NCBI GenBank assembly: GCA_963277665.1
Contig: OY728121.1
Span: forward strand, 953,155,097-953,219,096
Direction: 5' to 3'
Origin: Viscum album
Lineage: Eukaryota; Streptophyta; Magnoliopsida; Santalales; Viscaceae
Length of the DNA: 64,000 nucleotides
Made by a program: the position numbers and the translations under genes. The notes below the pieces were generated by a model, which did no database searches, had not been told where the DNA came from, and saw nothing but the letters and a program-made list of their open reading frames with translations. Below, in pieces: positions 11,641 to 24,095 of the stretch (the stretch's first letter is position 1; each line of letters begins with the position of its first letter).

Positions 11641-13835
11641 TGTCGTTTTATTCTACAATTAAAAAAGGTAGATTATTTGTACTTTTCTTGATTACAAAAT
11701 AAGTGAGATATGATAAATTAAATGTTTATTTATTTATTTATTAAATTTATCACTATTTTATCAAGTCTCAATACCCCTCACCATTGAACTCAGAATGTAT
11801 AGCTGTTTTAGTATTATAGTAGCAAGGATACCCATTACTTTTCTTAATGATCCAGTCTTTGGCCATAAAAACCATAATAAAGTAAATATGTAGGTAGTCT
11901 TTCCAATTATATACTTACAACTCCTTGATCCATTAAGTGGATTCTGATATCCTAAAATCCTGACTTGGATTTTCTCAACAATTGCCTCTAAATTTGTATT
12001 GAACAGACTTTGGCCATTAAACTCAATAGAATTTCAGTTAAGTCAACCAAAAACTCTCATGAGAACTCTCTAATAAAAGTAAGTGCATAGAATTTGTCCA
12101 TGTACTACACTTAATTATATGGTTTCACTTCTAATCAAGTAATGAAACACTTAGTCTAAATTAATCTTTAATTGATGGATTTTATTTTATTATGCATAAA
12201 TTTTATCTTGTTTTATTCTTTTCATGTCTTGTTGATATTAAGTGGATGTTACTTAATTAACTAAAAATGTTACTTAAAACATTTACACATGATTCATTTA
12301 TTTAATTTATGTCTTTTCACATTAATTCATTTATTTATGTGATCATGACCTTGAATCCATAAAATAAATAATTTTATAGATATAAATAAATAAATAATTA
12401 AATGAATCATTCATGAGCTTTATCTAACAAATGATTTAATGAGAAAATATTAAATTAACCTTTGACCTAGGAGGATAAAACTCATATTGTCGGTCTTGGC
12501 ATGAGTTATAGCATTTCACTTTTCCATTTGTGTATTATCTATGTTGGCATCATTATGGTTCCCTCTTGAACTGCTTCCATGCACCTTGAAATACTCCATT
12601 AAGTACAAATATTTATAACTCACACACAGGTGAGAGGAACCAAAGGATTGGTTAAAGTGGTTTACATAAATATCTTTGGACACATAGGTCCCACATAATA
12701 ATGAAGGGATGAATGGCTCAGAGGACATCATTTAATTTAATATTAAATAATTTCAAACTCATGAAATAAATTAAATTAAAACATCCACCACATACACATG
12801 TCTTATTTAAACTCATGAACGGTCATACATACAATGAATACGCAAAAATAAATGGCTAACATTCATTTCTTTATTCGTTCTTCTATTATTTAAGATAAAC
12901 ACACTTACATTAATTAATTAATTATCTTTCATCTTAATGATCATCTGATATTATTTTTGAGATACCCATCATTAATGGCATCCATGGAAAATAAATGTTA
13001 TAACCAATAATTACATATTAATTACAATACATTAATTGAGCATTTAAAATTCTTTAAAACCATTATTAAATTAGAAAACACACAATGGTGTACCAATCAA
13101 TAAAATAAGGTTTTAATGCTATAATTTTCAAATTTAATATAATTTTAATTTTTTCCATTAATGGGAGACTACACGGCATGTACATCCAGCTACTTTCCAT
13201 GTACCTTGGTTTCCATATATCCAAGTCACATGCCTGGGGCTTTGGCGTGTTAAATCAGCTAGACTACACAACATGTACATGTCAACTACACACCCTGTAT
13301 ATGCTTGTCATGTGTCATGGTGGGCTCGATCAACACATAGTGTGTAATAAAATCATCGTGTGTAACTAATTAATCATTACATCTAGATACAAATATGAAT
13401 GGGTATAAGGTGTGTGTTTTGGCCACACATCGTGTAACTCGGTTTTACCAGCCAATGATTTGGCACTTCTCAATGGCATCTCTAGTCATTATTTATTTGT
13501 TCTTGAACATTTAAGAAAATGAAATAATTAATGAACATGATTAATATATCGATAATCCCCTCACACATGTCTATGGTAGTAGGGATGGAGGGGTTTGAGG
13601 CGCATGACATGGGGTCGAGTCCTTAGACTGGTTTATTTCACAGTTTCTTTGTACGCTTGTGTGCTATCATTAGCAATAGTAACCCACTTTTTAATATGTT
13701 GATAACATGTTAATTCAAACTGGATTAAAGAATTAATAACATGAAATGAAAATTTAATCACAATTACGCATTGATCAATAATCATATAAATAATTATAAA
13801 TTTAAATGTGACTTCTCTTATAGCACTTGATGGTT
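11641..13835 (-). other. C1 leader between LTR and gag
   Basis: Non-coding and AT-rich. Stretches such as ACCAATCCTTTGGTTCC, TCACCTGTGTGTGAG, TCCTCCTAGGTCAA and ATGATCACATAAATAAATGA (minus strand) recur in the same order in the plus-strand copy at 61609-64000. That identifies it as retrotransposon leader rather than host DNA. A SINE-like insertion sits at 13560-13690. Confidence 0.7.
13560..13690 (+). repeat. SINE-like tRNA-derived sequence, copy 1
   Basis: A TGGTAGTAGGGATGG box A-like stretch is followed about 35 bases later by GGGGTCGAGTCCTTAG, close to a RNA polymerase III box B (GGTTCGANNCC). The whole segment through TTGTGTGCTATCATTAGCAA aligns with a second copy at 19640-19755. I infer a tRNA-derived SINE. 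No poly-A tail or target duplication was found. Confidence 0.45.
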
Positions 13836-15666
13836 TTGGGCACAGTGGAAGAGTGCTTAGGTGGGTGATATATTAAAATTTATTTTAATAATTGTTACCT
13901 GAAACTAAGAGCGAGGATTTTTCACATCAAATTTTAATTAATTTATTTAATATTTTAATAAATAAATACATTAGGTTAGGAACTTTCTTCGTTGGTTAAT
14001 GTTGATTGTCTAAAAAGATCCTTTCGAATTACCTTTATTGTGTTGTGAGGATCCGAGGATAGAATCTCTCTAACAGTGATCCACACGTGCCCCTATGATC
14101 TCCGAACAACGCCACTCGATCTCTTGGTGATAGCGTGGTGAGTTGAATGTCTTTTGTTGCTTGTTCTTGATCACTTGTTCTTTTGGTCTTGAAAAAATCT
14201 CTTTCAATTCTTATTCTTAAGAGGGAGAGAGAAGGAGTTGAGAGAGAATTTGTTGTGTGCAAAAATTATCTATTCTCAATTTTTGGATACTCCGCACAAT
14301 AGACATAGCTGTCTATTTATAAGGTTAGTATTTAAGTTAAAATATCATTTAATTTCATATCAGCCATTAAATATCATTATTACCTTTAATAAACCTCATG
14401 TCACATAATAATAATTATATTATTGTTATTTTATGATGCACGCCAACTTTTGCAATAAAAAATATTATGTAACAGTCTTGTTGATTAATATTTTCCACCA
14501 CACTCGGTCTTGATCCGTTTGAACTCATCTAGAATTTATTGAACAAACTGATTAAATATTTTATTCAAAAATAAATATTTTATTCACAATCTAGTGAATA
14601 AATATTTATTGAAATATTCAATAAATAAAATATATATTTTTTTCACAAGCTGGTGAATAAATGTTTATTTAATTTATGTGATCAATATAACTTGAATAAA
14701 ATTATTTCTCAGACTTGAGAATAATATTTATTTCATTAATTAAACTCAAATAGTATTTAGTAGAGATCAATGTAAACACTTTGTGACCCTTTAGGGTTCT
14801 TTCTCATTGGCATTAAACGGACTTGCCTAAAGTCCAAGATTACTGTATAGAAATGAGTTAAGACACCCAAGAGAAAGAACTTAATGTCGCAATGTTCACA
14901 ACCACATATGAATGTTCACTGTGTAATATAATCTCTTTGTCATGATATCTCATCAAACAGGTTGCACATCTGTGTCACTAACCTATATTCTTGATATGTC
15001 TTTTTTTGACTATCTGAAATAAACATGTTGTTATAACATTGTTATGTAATTTAATGTGATAGTTCTATTCCAATCAAGGGGTTGAGATATCACATTCCAT
15101 AAAGATGTAAGAGACAAATCATTACTTGACCTATTCATTAATTACTTGTCAATTTTGACCCACCCAATGTATCCATCATCGTCATGAACTGTTATCGTTA
15201 TGCTTTATGAAATAAATCTAAGTACATGAGTTGTAACATGAATTAATAATAATATTAATGTCTAGGGACCATCACATATGTTCGTAGATAGGAATATCTG
15301 ATGGAACCAAAACATGCGGAATTCCTACCGGATGGTCTGTATTAGCAAGTGTGAACTTCATGAAAAGAAGCTTCATATGCTTATGAGTACTCGCACCTAA
15401 CAATCTATGTAATATGCATCCCATCATAGTATGTTATCCAACCACAAAACATTTTTTGAGAATATATTCGTAGTAGATCAAGGTTCTTATCAAAGTGAGG
15501 AATTGCTATGACCTTATCAATGCAAAGTATACTTTATGACATTATAACATTAGGGTCATAGAAAACAACAAACAATATGTAATAACAAGTTTTATTAATA
15601 TTAAATACATCGAATATACATGTAATAAAAGAAAAAATAGTTGGTTCTAAAATATCAACTCTAACA
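13835..15666 (-). repeat. C1 5' LTR
   Basis: About 1.8 kb, starting TGTTAGAG at 15666. A TATA-like TTATAAATAGA lies near 14320, followed by a CT-rich stretch and AAGAACAAGTGATCAAGAAC, a typical start of R. The segment GGGCACGTGTGGATCACTG (near 14090) matches GATCACGTGTGGATCACCA at 61290 in the plus-strand relative. The motif CCTAAAGGGTCACAAAGTG (near 14790) matches 58258. The end is placed by alignment with the PBS at 61609, and the corresponding PBS here is eroded. Confidence 0.7.
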
Positions 15667-16319
15667 TTTATTATTAGGATTGTTATTGTGAATTTAAAAC
15701 TAAAGATTTTATCTTAATCTCAAACATTTCTACTTCCCTACTCCCCTTAATCATTATCCATCAAACAAAAAAGCATTACTATATATTATTTTCTTTTACC
15801 TCATGGCTCAGCCAGTTTAAAGATGTTAATGGGGTGAGGCAGGTCGGTCTACGGAGTGGATAATGTGGGATGCAGATTTTATTGAGTGGTCTGACACAGT
15901 CCATAGAGAATGCAGACTTCAAAAATAAAGGTCTAGCCATATCCATGCGAGACTCACATACTAATAGGTCATCTCATGAGCTTAAAGAAAATTTGGGGAT
16001 ATGAGTTTCTCGAAGGATTGACTCTATTGGTGGAGTCAATTTACTTGACACTACTTAATTTTTTCCTTTTTTTCTTGGTTATTTGGCTTTTGAAATGCTT
16101 TATTAATAATTTAAAAACATGTTATAAAACGTCTGTAAACTAATGTTGTTAAACCATTCTGAAAATTTTTATTTTTTAAAAAGGTTTTTATAATTTTTAA
16201 TTTTTTTTAAATAATATTTTACAAAAAAACTAATAATTGACATAAAAAAATATTTATTAATAATTAATATTTTTTTTATTTATTAGTAATTTAACTTAAA
16301 AAAAATTAAAACGTTTTTT
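15667..16319. other. Gene-free stretch with a faint GC-richer patch
   Basis: No coding potential. At 15825-15960 a patch reading GGTGAGGCAGGTCGGTCTAC resembles the purine-rich GGCGGGTCGGG wording common in plant dispersed repeats, but I cannot assign a family. Confidence 0.35.
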
Positions 16320-17080
16320 TCTGTGTGATCTGGAGCCTTTACATTCACAAATATAAATAATCATATAATTAATACAAATTTTAAATAAATAATTATAAAT
16401 CATTATATTGTAAATTGTATTATAAGTTATAAATTATCATTATATATTTATTTATTATATAAATTATATTATAAATTATTAGTAATAGAAAATTATTAAT
16501 AATAGTAAATTATATTTAAAATTATGTAAATTATATGATGTTATAAATTATATAAATTATATTATACATTAATAATAATTATAAATAATTGGAATATAAA
16601 TAATATAAATTATATAATTAATACTTATTATATTATAAATAATTTAATAACTGATTATTAATTTTTTAAAATTTTTTTAATTAACTATATAATTAATTTT
16701 ATTAACAATATGATTAATTATTAATTGACAATTATTAAATTATATTAATATTTAATATTTAATATTTATTATATTAATTATATTAATAATAATAATTAAT
16801 AATATTGTTGATTATTAAATTTTAATTATTTTATTTATTTATTATTAATTATTTTTTAATTATTAATAATATTATTAAAAAATAATTATATTATTAATTA
16901 TTTATCATTTTAATTACATTAATAAAAAATTTAGAGTATTATTAATTATTATTTTTCATCATTATAATTTTTTTAATGATAATTATTAATTATGATTTTA
17001 ATTTTTAAAATTTAAATTATTAATAAATAATTATACAATTCATTAGTGATTAGTAATTATATTTATATTTTAGGTGCTTG
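16320..17080. repeat. Extreme AT-rich low-complexity tract
   Basis: About 760 bases consist almost only of A and T, with TTATTAAT, ATAAATTATA and similar words and very few G or C. No gene. Such tracts can be matrix-attachment or decayed regions; the sequence alone cannot tell. Confidence 0.7.
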
Positions 17081-17329
17081 GGGTACAACTATATCAAACA
17101 CACACCCACATGCTTAGGTCAAAACGCAAGTGGGGGGGGGGAGCTATTGATGCCACCCGTGTCGTCAATTCTTTTGATGCTGGGACAACTTAGAAACCAA
17201 AATAAAACAAATTGAAACTAAAAAAATTAAATAAAAAATAATTTAATTAATATAAAAAAATTAGTCTAATTTATTGTATTACAATTTTTTTCAAACATAA
17301 CTTTTTGGAACCCTAATTATAATTAGTGG

Positions 17330-17640
17330 TAAAACGGGACCCGTAGACACCCAATGGGCTAGTTCAGACGGGTTGTGGGTTGGATCAAATGCGGGCTGAA
17401 GTTTTGTGTGTCTAAATATTCAAACCCCTAACCCACATAAATAAAGGAGCTAATGGATCACCCAGTATTCTGGATTTTTTGACAGGCACAAACCACCTTG
17501 TTCATGGGCCCCATATTGATAAGATCTAGATTTCATTTTTAACCCCTACATTATTTGAGAACTGGACCAACTGACCAATAAAATTCACACCCGACATGAT
17601 CTGCCCCTGGCTCAACCCGCCCATCAGTCTAACACATATT
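17330..17640. repeat. GC-richer dispersed-repeat-like patch
   Basis: AAAACGGGACCCGTAGACAC, then GGGCTAGTTCAGACGGGTTG and CCCCTGGCTCAACCCGCCCA: two halves rich in ACGGG/CCCGT and CAACCCGCC wording, roughly inverted to each other. Resembles a plant dispersed repeat, family unknown. A run of ten G lies just before it at 17132-17141. Confidence 0.35.
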
Positions 17641-19287
17641 GTTTTTGCTAATTTCGAATTTTTCGCTGTAAATGGGGGTAGGTCTTTTTGATTCATTAAT
17701 TACGTTGAAAATCATTTTAAACAACATTAAATAAATAAAGTATATATTATATGACATTCTCGATGCCAGTATATATACGTTCGCTTTTACCGACCTCAAA
17801 ACATGACAACAGATTGTGTTGGGATGCGCCCTTTACAGGCTACCGACAACCTGCGTCCGAAGTGTTTTTTTTATAAAATAAAAAAATATTTTTAATATAT
17901 TATACCCTAACCACATTGATAATTTAAACGCTTGTTCAAAAAATAAAAACGTTCTTTTTTTTTTCTGTCACGTGTAATTTGAATCATGTGAAAAAATCAA
18001 ATATTTTAAATGATAATTAGTTCATTTTTTGGATTTTTTTAAAAATATATTCATTATATTCTGAATAATAAATACTCACCAGATTAATCAATAAATTTAA
18101 AAACGCATAGTATTTGATTATAGTTCTAAACAATGAAATAAAATGCCTTAACTTCAATTATATATTTTTTAAAATCCTTTTCATTTTGAAAACACAACAT
18201 TTAAATGTAAAGAATTACACACATATATATCAACTAGTAACTTTTAATTTTTTTATATGCACGGTTTTTTTAGATTAAGTTTATTTTCAATAATATGATA
18301 TTTTTAAAATTAATAAAAATTTACAATTTTAAAAATAATTGATTTTAATATTTAAATACCCAAAAACAATTTGAAAATAAATTAAATTCTCAAAACTATT
18401 AAAATAATGTAAAAAGGGAAAAAATCACATGGTTTAAAAATAATTTTAAAATATTTTACAAACTTATTAATAATATTAAATACACAAAATATATGTCATG
18501 TGTTAAAAAAATATTTAAACATTTATTTCAAAATATATGTTTAAATAAATTCAAAAATAAAAAAAATAAAAAAATAATATAAATATCAAAAAATATATGT
18601 TCTATAATTTAAAAATAATTAAAAATATTTTAGAAATCAAAAGAAATATGTTATTTTGTTTTTAAAAGCACAAAACACTTGGTCTATTGATTAAAAAAAT
18701 GATTTAAAATTAGTAAATCTTTTTTAAAACATAGAACACATGTTACCTGTGAAAGGAAATGTTTATTTTCAATAATAGATGGTTGGGTAGTACAATCATC
18801 ATTTTCTACTTGGATAAGTTACATTTGAAAGGAAATGTTTACCCAGATATAGTCTAATGAGTATGTGAATCATGCAGATTGTAGGTTGTTATTGTTGTAA
18901 ATTCACTAAAATAGGTAAATCATATTGTACGATATACCTTGAATCATAGCTAGCGATATGAGCATGTAGATTCTTCAATCGTAGCATGCAATTGATATTT
19001 ATTGTTGTGTGTGACAAACCAACAATATGCGATATCAAGTGTCTTTCCATTGCTACATCTTCCACTTGGTTTCATTCAATTGCAAATCAATATGTTGATT
19101 CATTCATCACTATAATTTCATGATATAATTGTTGAAACATTCAATGATTAACTAAACCCAACGAACATATGCTATTGTAATGTTTGTCAGCTACCATGTG
19201 ATGGAACCCAACGCTCGACAACCTTCATTGAATGAAGGAAGTCAAAGGGATATGATCAATAACACAAAAAAAAGCTTTAAGAAACAC
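17641..19287. other. Gene-free AT-rich stretch
   Basis: Nothing coding or structured recognised. A short phrase (GAAAGGAAATGTTTA) occurs twice, at about 18753 and 18818. Confidence 0.4.
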
Positions 19288-19560
19288 CACATTTTAACAA
19301 CTCTAAAAAAAGTGTTGGTAAATAGGTATCTTTATCAGCGCTACAAAAACACTGATAAAAGGTCCTTTTAACAGTGCTAATAAAAGCTCTGTTAAAAGAA
19401 CCTCATTATCAGCGTTTTTCTAGCAGTGATAATGGTACCCCCTTAACATCTCTTTTTTTCACATTGTTAAAAGTACCCTACTTTATCAACACTTTTTAAT
19501 AGCGCTGATAAATGGGGGTGTCTTTATCAACATTTTTTACTAGTACTGATAAAGGATAAA
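19288..19560. mobile_element. CACTA-like subterminal repeat array
   Basis: It carries at least eight copies of TTTATCAGCGCT / GCACTGATAAAAG-type motifs, the same family as the CACTA termini at 9480-9820, 36489-36605 and 54841-55179. A possible eroded terminus CACCACATTTTAAC is at 19288. No partner end with matching target duplication was found. Confidence 0.55.
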
Positions 19561-19639
19561 TTTCATAAAAAAATTATAAATAATTAGAAATAATATATTA
19601 ACATAAAAATATATTTATATTGAGCTCCCTATGCTTAGC

Positions 19640-19760
19640 TGGGGTGGTAAGGGTGGGTTCGGTTTTGGGATGTGGTTGCAGGGTCAAGTCCCCAGGCCAA
19701 TGATTTATTTTCCATTTGTTTATTGCATCGTGTGCTGCATTTGCTGTTGTAGAAATTTTT
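19640..19760 (+). repeat. SINE-like tRNA-derived sequence, copy 2
   Basis: TGGTAAGGGTGGGTTCGG (box A-like) is followed by GGGTCAAGTCCCCAGG (box B-like), then ATTTATTTTCCATTTGTTTA and ATCGTGTGCTGCATTTGCTG. It aligns along its length with 13575-13685. This is a probable SINE; no tail or target duplication could be confirmed. Confidence 0.45.
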
Positions 19761-20508
19761 ATATATTTATATTTATAAATAAAAAAATAAAAAAATAAAA
19801 AAAATATTTTATTAAATATGATTTACATAAGGCTAAATACACATTTACACTTAATATATGAGATATTTAGTGAAAAATGGATTGTAAAATAATTTAAAAA
19901 ACAATATTAATTAATAATTTTCTAATTATTATCGAGTAATAATAATTTAATAACAATTTGAAGATAGAAAAAAAATCAAAAAATGAATAAAAGATCTAAA
20001 ATAAGTTGAAAACGTAACTTGAACTTCAAACGACCATAAATTTTGATCCAGGTGTCCATTTGGGCTATACCACATATCAAATCAACTATTGCAACAATCT
20101 ATATGAAATGGTGACCAGGGGGAATCTCAATCACATATTTATGAGAAAGAAAGACTCAGAAGCCCTCCAAAATTGAGTTTTTAGTCAGTGTATCTCAATT
20201 TTTTAACATTTGATGGAATTTAAGCCCTGTTTATGGTGGTCTTTTTCCCATTTTCAATGGGGACTGAATTTATTATCAGGTCTTACATTCATATTAATAT
20301 CATGGTTTTAAAATTTTATCATTTTTCAAATTGTAGTTTTATTTATAATTAAATATATACACATGTATACATATTTGTATATATTCACACATAAAAATTT
20401 AAATTTATAAATAAATATGTAAACATATTTACAGATAAAATATATTTCTATATATATAAACCATATATAAATAATAATAATATCAATTTTATTTAAAATA
20501 ATAATTTA
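19761..20508. other. AT-rich flank of G3
   Basis: No gene. TA-rich simple sequence (20340-20508) resembles that on the other side of G3 (56020-56395), consistent with G3 having inserted into one AT-rich tract. Confidence 0.5.
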
Positions 20509-23188
20509 TGTGTCACGAAAAAACTCGGGTCGACCACGAACCGGTCACCCGAGTTGATCTGCGACATGGCCCGAAGGATGTTCCCGATCCCCACAGGATA
20601 ATAACTAGTGCCGAGCATAAACAGAGTAACCAATGGAATTATTTCACCCAATAATAAATAATTAAATTTAAAAATGGAAAGATAAAAAAAGTAGCCCAAT
20701 ATGTATATGAATAATGATCAAATTGAACAACTTTTATACATGAATTGAAAATACTCCAACTGAACAAAAAAACCAAACTACACATAACAATATCACACAT
20801 CTCTATGTGAACCTAAGAGTCACTCTCCAATACCAAATATGACCATCACCCATGGTGATCGATACCGAATGGAAACCTACATAAAAAGTTAAAAACAAGA
20901 AAGAACTATAGGCGTGAGTATTAAAACTCAATAGGCGTTCCCAAACATATCTATTCCCAATTCAATTCCTTTAAAATAAAAGAAACATCAAATTCAAGTT
21001 TGGAATACAAGGTATAAAATTAAGATTTTCCCATATATTTTCCTGTTTAAAACCAAACATGGTCCATTACCCTTTTTACCATTCAAAACCACATCCTTTC
21101 CATGAAAGTACGATAAGCATTTTCAGAAAAAGATAACATTTATTTTAAAAAGGAAATGAGTATAAAACATTTCTAAAACCTTTTTTGTAAACACTTGAAA
21201 AACATTTTATCATTTTTGGAATAAATAAACACTACTCAAGGAATCAAGAACAATAATCATACAATAAGAGAAATGAAAAATAACACATAAGGTTATCTAA
21301 TAAACAATACATCACAATCATTCACCGTAGACAACTAAGTGCCGATAGATATGGATGAACCTAGGAGATATTGAATAATATAGAACATACTAATACATGA
21401 TGACTCATCCTGGAAAGCATTCCTCACTCGATGATGTCAAATCACCTAACACGCTCGACCACACCCTTCTTGGTATAGACTGAGGGGCACCATCCCATAG
21501 TAGTAAAACTTGATATATCCCTATGTTATTGGCCACTATCCAGTGAGTAATATAAGCTAGTACATCAATCATTCTTATAAAATTCTCTCACTATTTCAAG
21601 TTCCTGTGTCAAGATGTATATATAAGGGAGTTAGCCAACCGATGCCAACTGAGCATCCAACCACATAGACATATATAATAATTCACACAACAGAAATCAC
21701 CTGAGTCACCCCAAGGATCAAGTACCTTGTATTTCGACTATTTGATCTCAAGGGATTCCTATTTAGTATAACTCCCACAATATAAAACATAACCAAGGAA
21801 AGAGGACCATCCAAGGAGAGTTTTTAAAATAACCAATTTCACAAAAGTGCCAAATAGGCTCAAGATCTTTTTTAAAAAACCACTATTTAAAAAAGATTAA
21901 AATAATCATTTCCAAAGGTGAAAATATACCATTTTCTATTTCACAATCATTTATAAGATTCCACTTGGACACTCAAATCAAATTTTCAATCCAAATCTAT
22001 TTCCTCATAGTGCTAAATGGTCCACACACCACCATTACATGCCAAACCATTTTTAAAATCCAAACACACACTTATTTAAATCCAAACCACTTTAAAGACT
22101 CTTCCAAGGAACCCAAATCATCATTTCACATATCAAAAATATATTTAAAAATCTAACCATTCTTTAGATATCACAAATCACTTGAAAAAGCCAATCGGGC
22201 ATTTTATCAAACACTTGGTGTGCATAACATAACAAAAAAATGCCATTTATCACAAACCAAGCAACAAACCACTGCTTTGTAAACCAACAAATTTATCCAA
22301 AGATCACACATCACTATTTAACATATAATTAAGATGAAAAAAGAATGAAAAAAAACAAATATTAAATTATAAAGGAAAGTGAAAAGGAAAGCCAACCTTA
22401 ATCTCACGACGCTTCAAAAATGCATACCCGAAATCACACCAGGAAGGTTTCAAGATCCAAGATTTACCAAGAGAAAATCTAAACAAACAAAACCCCCCCC
22501 CATAAATGAAGGGAAGCATGAAACCTATATCTAGATGACCATGGGAGAAATAAATCTCAAGAGAAAATAGAGGAAATAGGAAGAGAGAGGAGATAAAAGG
22601 AGAATACCTTGAATATCTAGACCCAAATATTAAAGAACCACCTTAGATATACACCAAGGGAGGGAAGAGAATATTAAAGAACCAAGGAGGAGAACTCCTA
22701 GGGTTGTATAGACCAGAGGAAGGGAGAAATTGGTGGATTTGGGGTTAAAATCCTATAAGGGTGGAGTGGGAATTTCACAATTTTTAAGATCTGGGAAGCT
22801 TGCATGGTTTGGACGCACGATTTACCGAATCATGTACTAACCGTGAACCCCTTACTGGACACACCTGAGCACCATCACAGTTTGGCTACATAGTTTGCAA
22901 ACTGTGTGTTAACCATGCAGAATGGTTCTATCCTAAGATAGTGGATTCCTGCATGCTTTAAGCATAGTTTGGATAACCGTGCATAAGTTGTGCACAATGA
23001 CCCTTCTACCAACACTTGATCCACACTATTTCCTAGAGAAGGCCATACAGTTTACCCAAACCATGTGCCATGATTAAAACAATCCGAAACTAAAAATTTA
23101 AACCCATCACACTCAAAATTTGAGGGCAAAACCCAAATCCAAGAGATAAATCAGAATAAAGGTTCAAAATGAAAATTTAGGTGTGATA
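20509..23188 (-). repeat. G3 3' LTR
   Basis: Aligns nearly end to end with 34612-36461 plus 55183-56016. Examples are CTTGGTGTGCATAACATAAC (22215 and 36326) and AGAAATCACCTGAGTCACCC (21692, near-identical at 35800). By eye I judge identity at roughly 85-88 %. It contains the uninterrupted version of the CACTA target near 22341-22352. Confidence 0.85.
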
Positions 23189-23200
23189 ATTCTCTCCACC
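23177..23200 (-). promoter_or_regulatory. G3 polypurine tract and LTR start
   Basis: The minus strand reads GGTGGAGAGAAT then TATCACACC. The purine-rich run ends at the LTR boundary. The TA start instead of the usual TG is the same in both LTRs. Confidence 0.6.
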
Positions 23201-23515
23201 ATAATGCTTTCTTCCCCCATAAAGCCACAAAATTTTCCAGTTGATCGATCAATGACTAATAATTTCTTCAACCGTATCATCCAACCTCTCAAGCCAAGAA
23301 CATATCAACCATATACAAAGAGAAATTATGCCTCTTGCCTAAAAAACAAGAACTGAAACCACACATTGCTAATCTAATATCGGAGATACATTAGATTATC
23401 AACATGGGAGGTTGAAACAGACTACCCACCATTAGAAACCAACCAACACTGATCAAAACTAGAAGAAAACACAATGAGATCCATGGTGGTTCTCCCCACA
23501 ATTAAGAACCAACTA

Positions 23516-23707
23516 TCTTAAATCGACAACAAAATCCAATATGGGAAACCCAATACTTACAACACAAGAAATTTCACACATAGACCAACCACCCCCACCA
23601 TAATGGGCCCTACTAAAATAAACTCAAGCTTAAAAGTAACCAAACCATGATAAGGAAAGCTACAAAAAGAGAATTTAGATCCCCACAACAAAGGAGACAA
23701 GAACTAA
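23516..23707 (-). repeat. Left copy of the ~190-bp direct repeat flanking the LINE
   Basis: Matches 31831-32021 over its whole length, for example CCAAACCATGATAAGGAAAG in both. By eye identity is about 87 %. It lies directly before the LINE and belongs to the G3 interior. Confidence 0.8.
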
Positions 23708-23714
23708 GAAATCC

Positions 23715-24095
23715 ATGGCAATGTGCATAGCTGTTAACACTAGCACTGAACTGATCTCCTTGAACAATAATTTGGGTATGAAAATTGCAATACCCATTGA
23801 ATCTGCAGAATACACACAGCCCCCTATGTCGCACACTATTATTCAGGTTTTAGATTCACCCAAAGGGCCAAAGGATGATCCTATGACCACCCCCATTGCT
23901 AGTAAAACAACTGTTATTACTAATACTGGTTCGAACACAGGTGCTGCTAACACTTATACTATTTATCCTATGAGTAAAAATGACAAGAAGTCCAGACTGA
24001 CCCCCTCTAAAATTCCTAGGAGATCAAAAAGGAAGAAGGGTTTAGGTGGATCCAAAAAGAAAAAAGGGGGCTCTTGCTCCAAATCCAGGTTTTAA
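23715..24095 (+). pseudogene. LINE ORF1 C-terminal remnant
   Basis: A 126-residue open frame ending in a very basic tail (KNDKKSRLTPSKIPRRSKRK and KKKKGGSCSKSRF). Plant LINE ORF1 proteins carry a nucleic-acid-binding gag-like part and often end in a basic, low-complexity tail just before ORF2. The position immediately before the endonuclease start fits that. The N-terminal part (RRM or CCHC knuckle) is missing because the LINE is 5'-truncated at about 23711. The assignment rests on position and composition only. Confidence 0.5.

Larger units (their letters stand above)
9821..15666 (-). mobile_element. Ty1/copia retrotransposon C1, 5' portion, minus strand
   Basis: The LTR starts at 15666 (TGTTAGAGTTGATATTTTAG) and matches the plus-strand LTRs at 57347 and 59584 in start, internal landmarks and end. 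A long leader follows (about 13835-11650), then gag (about 11640-11000), protease, a pre-integrase domain (about 10500-10210) and the integrase core (10204-9821), where the CACTA terminus cuts it off. Reverse transcriptase, RNase H and the 3' LTR are absent from the window. The pol order protease-integrase defines copia. A leader of about 2 kb between LTR and gag is long for copia elements. It is conserved between C1 and the relative at 61609-64000, so it is a family trait. Confidence 0.85.

Noticed and set aside
16320..17080. Mitochondrial or plastid insertion, or replication origin
   Set aside because: No organelle gene or recognisable element is present; AT-richness alone is not evidence.
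23715..24095. Host nuclear protein with a basic C-terminus
   Set aside because: It lies immediately before the LINE endonuclease in the same orientation and fits the tail of LINE ORF1.
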